From JADLGL01 sp963823045 (GTDB lineage Bacteria; Pseudomonadota; Alphaproteobacteria; Rhizobiales; Kaistiaceae): 64,000 bases of DNA. The notes under the pieces are model-generated. The model saw nothing but the letters and a program-made list of their open reading frames with translations. It ran no database searches and was not told the origin of the DNA. The stretch's first letter is position 1; every line of letters starts with the position of its first letter. Of this stretch, positions 62,529-64,000 are shown in pieces. The stretch is taken from the NCBI GenBank assembly GCA_963823045.1, contig CAWGKA010000005.1, forward strand, positions 1 to 64,000, read 5' to 3'. The position numbers and the translations under genes are program-made.

Positions 62529-64000
62529 GTGCGCAGTCCATTTCTAACCGGTCGAAAGCCTCCACGCCAACGGAGGCCATCGGTGTTGTCGCCGCTGCGG
62601 CGGTTCTTCGCCGGGATCGGCGTGGTGCTGAGCGGCGTCGACCACGGCCTCCATGCCCTCCGTCCGCGCGGCCTCTGGCGCTTCGCCAGTGAAATCCTCG
62701 GCGACGGACTGACCCTCACGGCGGCCGGCGCCACGCTCGGCCTCGCTCTCGCCCTACCGGCGATCGAGGCGACCAAGGTCGATTGGCGCGATCAGGGCGA
62801 CTATGCCGTCACCTTCCTCGACAGCAATGGCAATGAGATCGGCCGCCGCGGCATCCGACAGCTCGACAATGTGCCGCTATCGGAGATGCCCGACTATCTG
62901 ATCGCCGCGGTCCTTTCGACCGAGGACCGGCGCTTCTACTCGCATTTCGGCATCGATATCTGGGGCACGGCGCGGGCGCTGCTGGAAAATCTACGCGCCA
63001 ATGAGGTGGTTCAGGGCGGATCGTCGATCACCCAGCAGGTCGCCCGCCTCCTCTATCTCAACAATGACCGCACCATCGAGAGGAAGATCCAGGAGGCCTT
63101 CATCGCCGTCTGGCTTGAGGCGACGCTGACCAAGGACGAGATCCTCGAGATCTATCTCGACCGCGCCTATATGGGCGCCGGCACTTTCGGCGTTGCGGCG
63201 GCGTCCGAATATTACTTTGGCAAGCCGGTGACGGAGGTGACTCTGGCCGAGGCGGCTATGCTCGCGGGCCTGTTCCAGGCACCATCGCGCTACGCCCCGA
63301 CCGTCAATCTCCCGAGCGCGCGCGCCCGCGCCAACGAGGTGCTCACCAACATGGTCGAGGCGGGCTACCTGACCGAGGGTCAGGTCGTCGGCGCGCGGCT
63401 GCGGCCGGCAACGGTGGTGGTGCGTGAAGAGCAGGCGGTGCCGGATTACTTCCTCGACTGGGCATTCCAGCAGGTGAAGGCGGCGGTGCCGACGGGCGAC
63501 CGCATTCTCACCGTGCAGACCACGCTTGACCCGACCATCGAGCACGCCGCCGAAGACGCCGTCGAGACCAGCCTCCGCCAATCGGGCGAACAGTACAATG
63601 TGAGCCAGGGGGCGGTGGTTGTGCTGTCGCCGGACGGGGCGGTGAGGGCCATGGTCGGTGGCCGCGACTATGGCGAAAGCCAGTTCAACCGCGCCACCAA
63701 CGCGGTGCGACAGCCGGGCTCGTCCTTCAAGCCGTTCGTCTACGCCACCGCGCTTATGAACGGCTACACGCCCGAGAGCATCGTGCCAGACGCGCCGATA
63801 ACCATCGGCGGCTGGTCGCCGCACAATTTCGGCGGCGGCTATGCCGGGCCGGTGACGCTAACGACGGCGCTGGTGACGTCGATCAACACGGTCGCGGTGC
63901 GCCTCGGGCAAGCGGTCGGCCAGGACCAAGTCGCCAATACTGCCTATGCGATGGGGATCACGACGCCCCTGGCGATCACGCGCTCGCTGCCTCTCGGCAG
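62529..64000 (+). CDS. Bifunctional penicillin-binding protein (PBP1A type), truncated by window end
   Basis: No stop codon is reached before the window end. The 490 codons seen from GTG 62529 give a GT51 transglycosylase domain with catalytic Glu132 in LSTEDRRFYSHFGID, GGSSITQQVARLLYLNNDRTIERKIQEA, EIYLDRAYMGAG, and the start of a transpeptidase domain with the SxxK serine in QPGSSFKPFVYATALM (residues 396-410). A membrane helix lies at about 61-79. GTG is chosen because the frame is open and no better ATG is seen; GGTGGGG lies upstream. The reading is intact across 1.5 kb. It builds and cross-links peptidoglycan at the inner membrane. Confidence 0.9.
   Translation, partial: MRSPFLTGRKPPRQRRPSVLSPLRRFFAGIGVVLSGVDHGLHALRPRGLWRFASEILGDGLTLTAAGATLGLALALPAIEATKVDWRDQGDYAVTFLDSNGNEIGRRGIRQLDNVPLSEMPDYLIAAVLSTEDRRFYSHFGIDIWGTARALLENLRANEVVQGGSSITQQVARLLYLNNDRTIERKIQEAFIAVWLEATLTKDEILEIYLDRAYMGAGTFGVAAASEYYFGKPVTEVTLAEAAMLAGLFQAPSRYAPTVNLPSARARANEVLTNMVEAGYLTEGQVVGARLRPATVVVREEQAVPDYFLDWAFQQVKAAVPTGDRILTVQTTLDPTIEHAAEDAVETSLRQSGEQYNVSQGAVVVLSPDGAVRAMVGGRDYGESQFNRATNAVRQPGSSFKPFVYATALMNGYTPESIVPDAPITIGGWSPHNFGGGYAGPVTLTTALVTSINTVAVRLGQAVGQDQVANTAYAMGITTPLAITRSLPLG

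Noticed and set aside
62991..63824. 277-codon open frame on the minus strand
   Set aside because: Antisense to the PBP1A-type gene, whose glycosyltransferase and SxxK motifs are clear on the plus strand.
1..64000. Programmed ribosomal frameshifting as the cause of the split genes
   Set aside because: The breaks occur in too many unrelated genes, in positions not conserved for recoding and without slippery-site and pseudoknot pairs.

Overview
The window is GC-rich, tightly packed bacterial DNA, and its gene content points to the Alphaproteobacteria, most likely the Hyphomicrobiales (Rhizobiales). The evidence is the block ccmI-ccmE-ccmF-ccmH / degP / OmpR-type regulator and kinase / glnE with a FeuP/FeuQ-like pair beside it, the psd-pssA pair, a DUF2865 protein, an AidH-like hydrolase, a DivJ/PleC/PdhS-type kinase, and 4-bp ATGA stop/start overlaps. 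I see no rRNA, prophage, insertion sequence, integron or CRISPR array; the region looks chromosomal. No gene-free stretch exceeds about 300 bp.

Layout. 1-1.8 kb: EF-P lysylation genes (epmA, epmB) and a small unknown ORF. 1.7-6.1 kb: pssA, psd, an ATM1/HMT-type ABC exporter and a LysM protein. 6.2-11 kb: a LOG-family gene, then the leftward chain cysS > GFA > GFA > cimA with a duplicated cimA start. 11-16.8 kb: a membrane protein, a DUF2865 protein, gltX, an L,D-transpeptidase and nadE. 16.8-25.5 kb: metabolic and redox genes (msrB, a DMT permease, a DUF971 protein, a DODA-type dioxygenase, class II DAHP synthase, gor, rpiA, gph). 25.5 kb: tRNA-Val(CAC) with a good promoter. 25.6-33 kb: a secreted protein, an alpha/beta hydrolase with a Cys nucleophile, a sensor kinase, a UDG-family protein, a broken sulfurtransferase, an Lrp regulator, an AlkD-like protein and Mrp. 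33-37.5 kb: a HerA-type ATPase, a membrane aspartic protease, a TauE permease and dusA. 37.7-43 kb: a putative acyl-signal locus (FeeM/LuxI-like synthase, GGDEF-EAL protein, AidH-like lactonase, divergent methyltransferase). 43-51 kb: pepN, a PAS sensor kinase and glnE. 51-62 kb: a two-component pair, degP, the ccmHFEI cytochrome c maturation genes, feuQ, feuP and a small secreted protein. 62-64 kb: a YcgN-family protein and a PBP1A-type penicillin-binding protein that runs off the end.

A dominant feature is frame disruption. About 23 of roughly 58 genes, mostly essential or well-conserved ones (gltX, glnE, ccmF, pepN, mrp), are split between reading frames, some fifty times in all, while neighbours of similar length are intact. 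Most breaks are repaired by deleting one base, and in many cases that base can be an extra T on the coding strand (CTG read as CTTG, GAG as GATG, ACG as ATCG). I treat these as likely sequence errors and give full-span coordinates. The sulfurtransferase at 29.5-30.4 kb is so damaged that it may be a true pseudogene.

The best candidates for new biology are the acyl-signal locus at 37.7-43 kb, with dyad symmetries in its promoter regions; the 43-bp duplication of the cimA start with an overlapping short reading frame; and a hairpin that buries the ribosome binding site of the aspartic protease gene.
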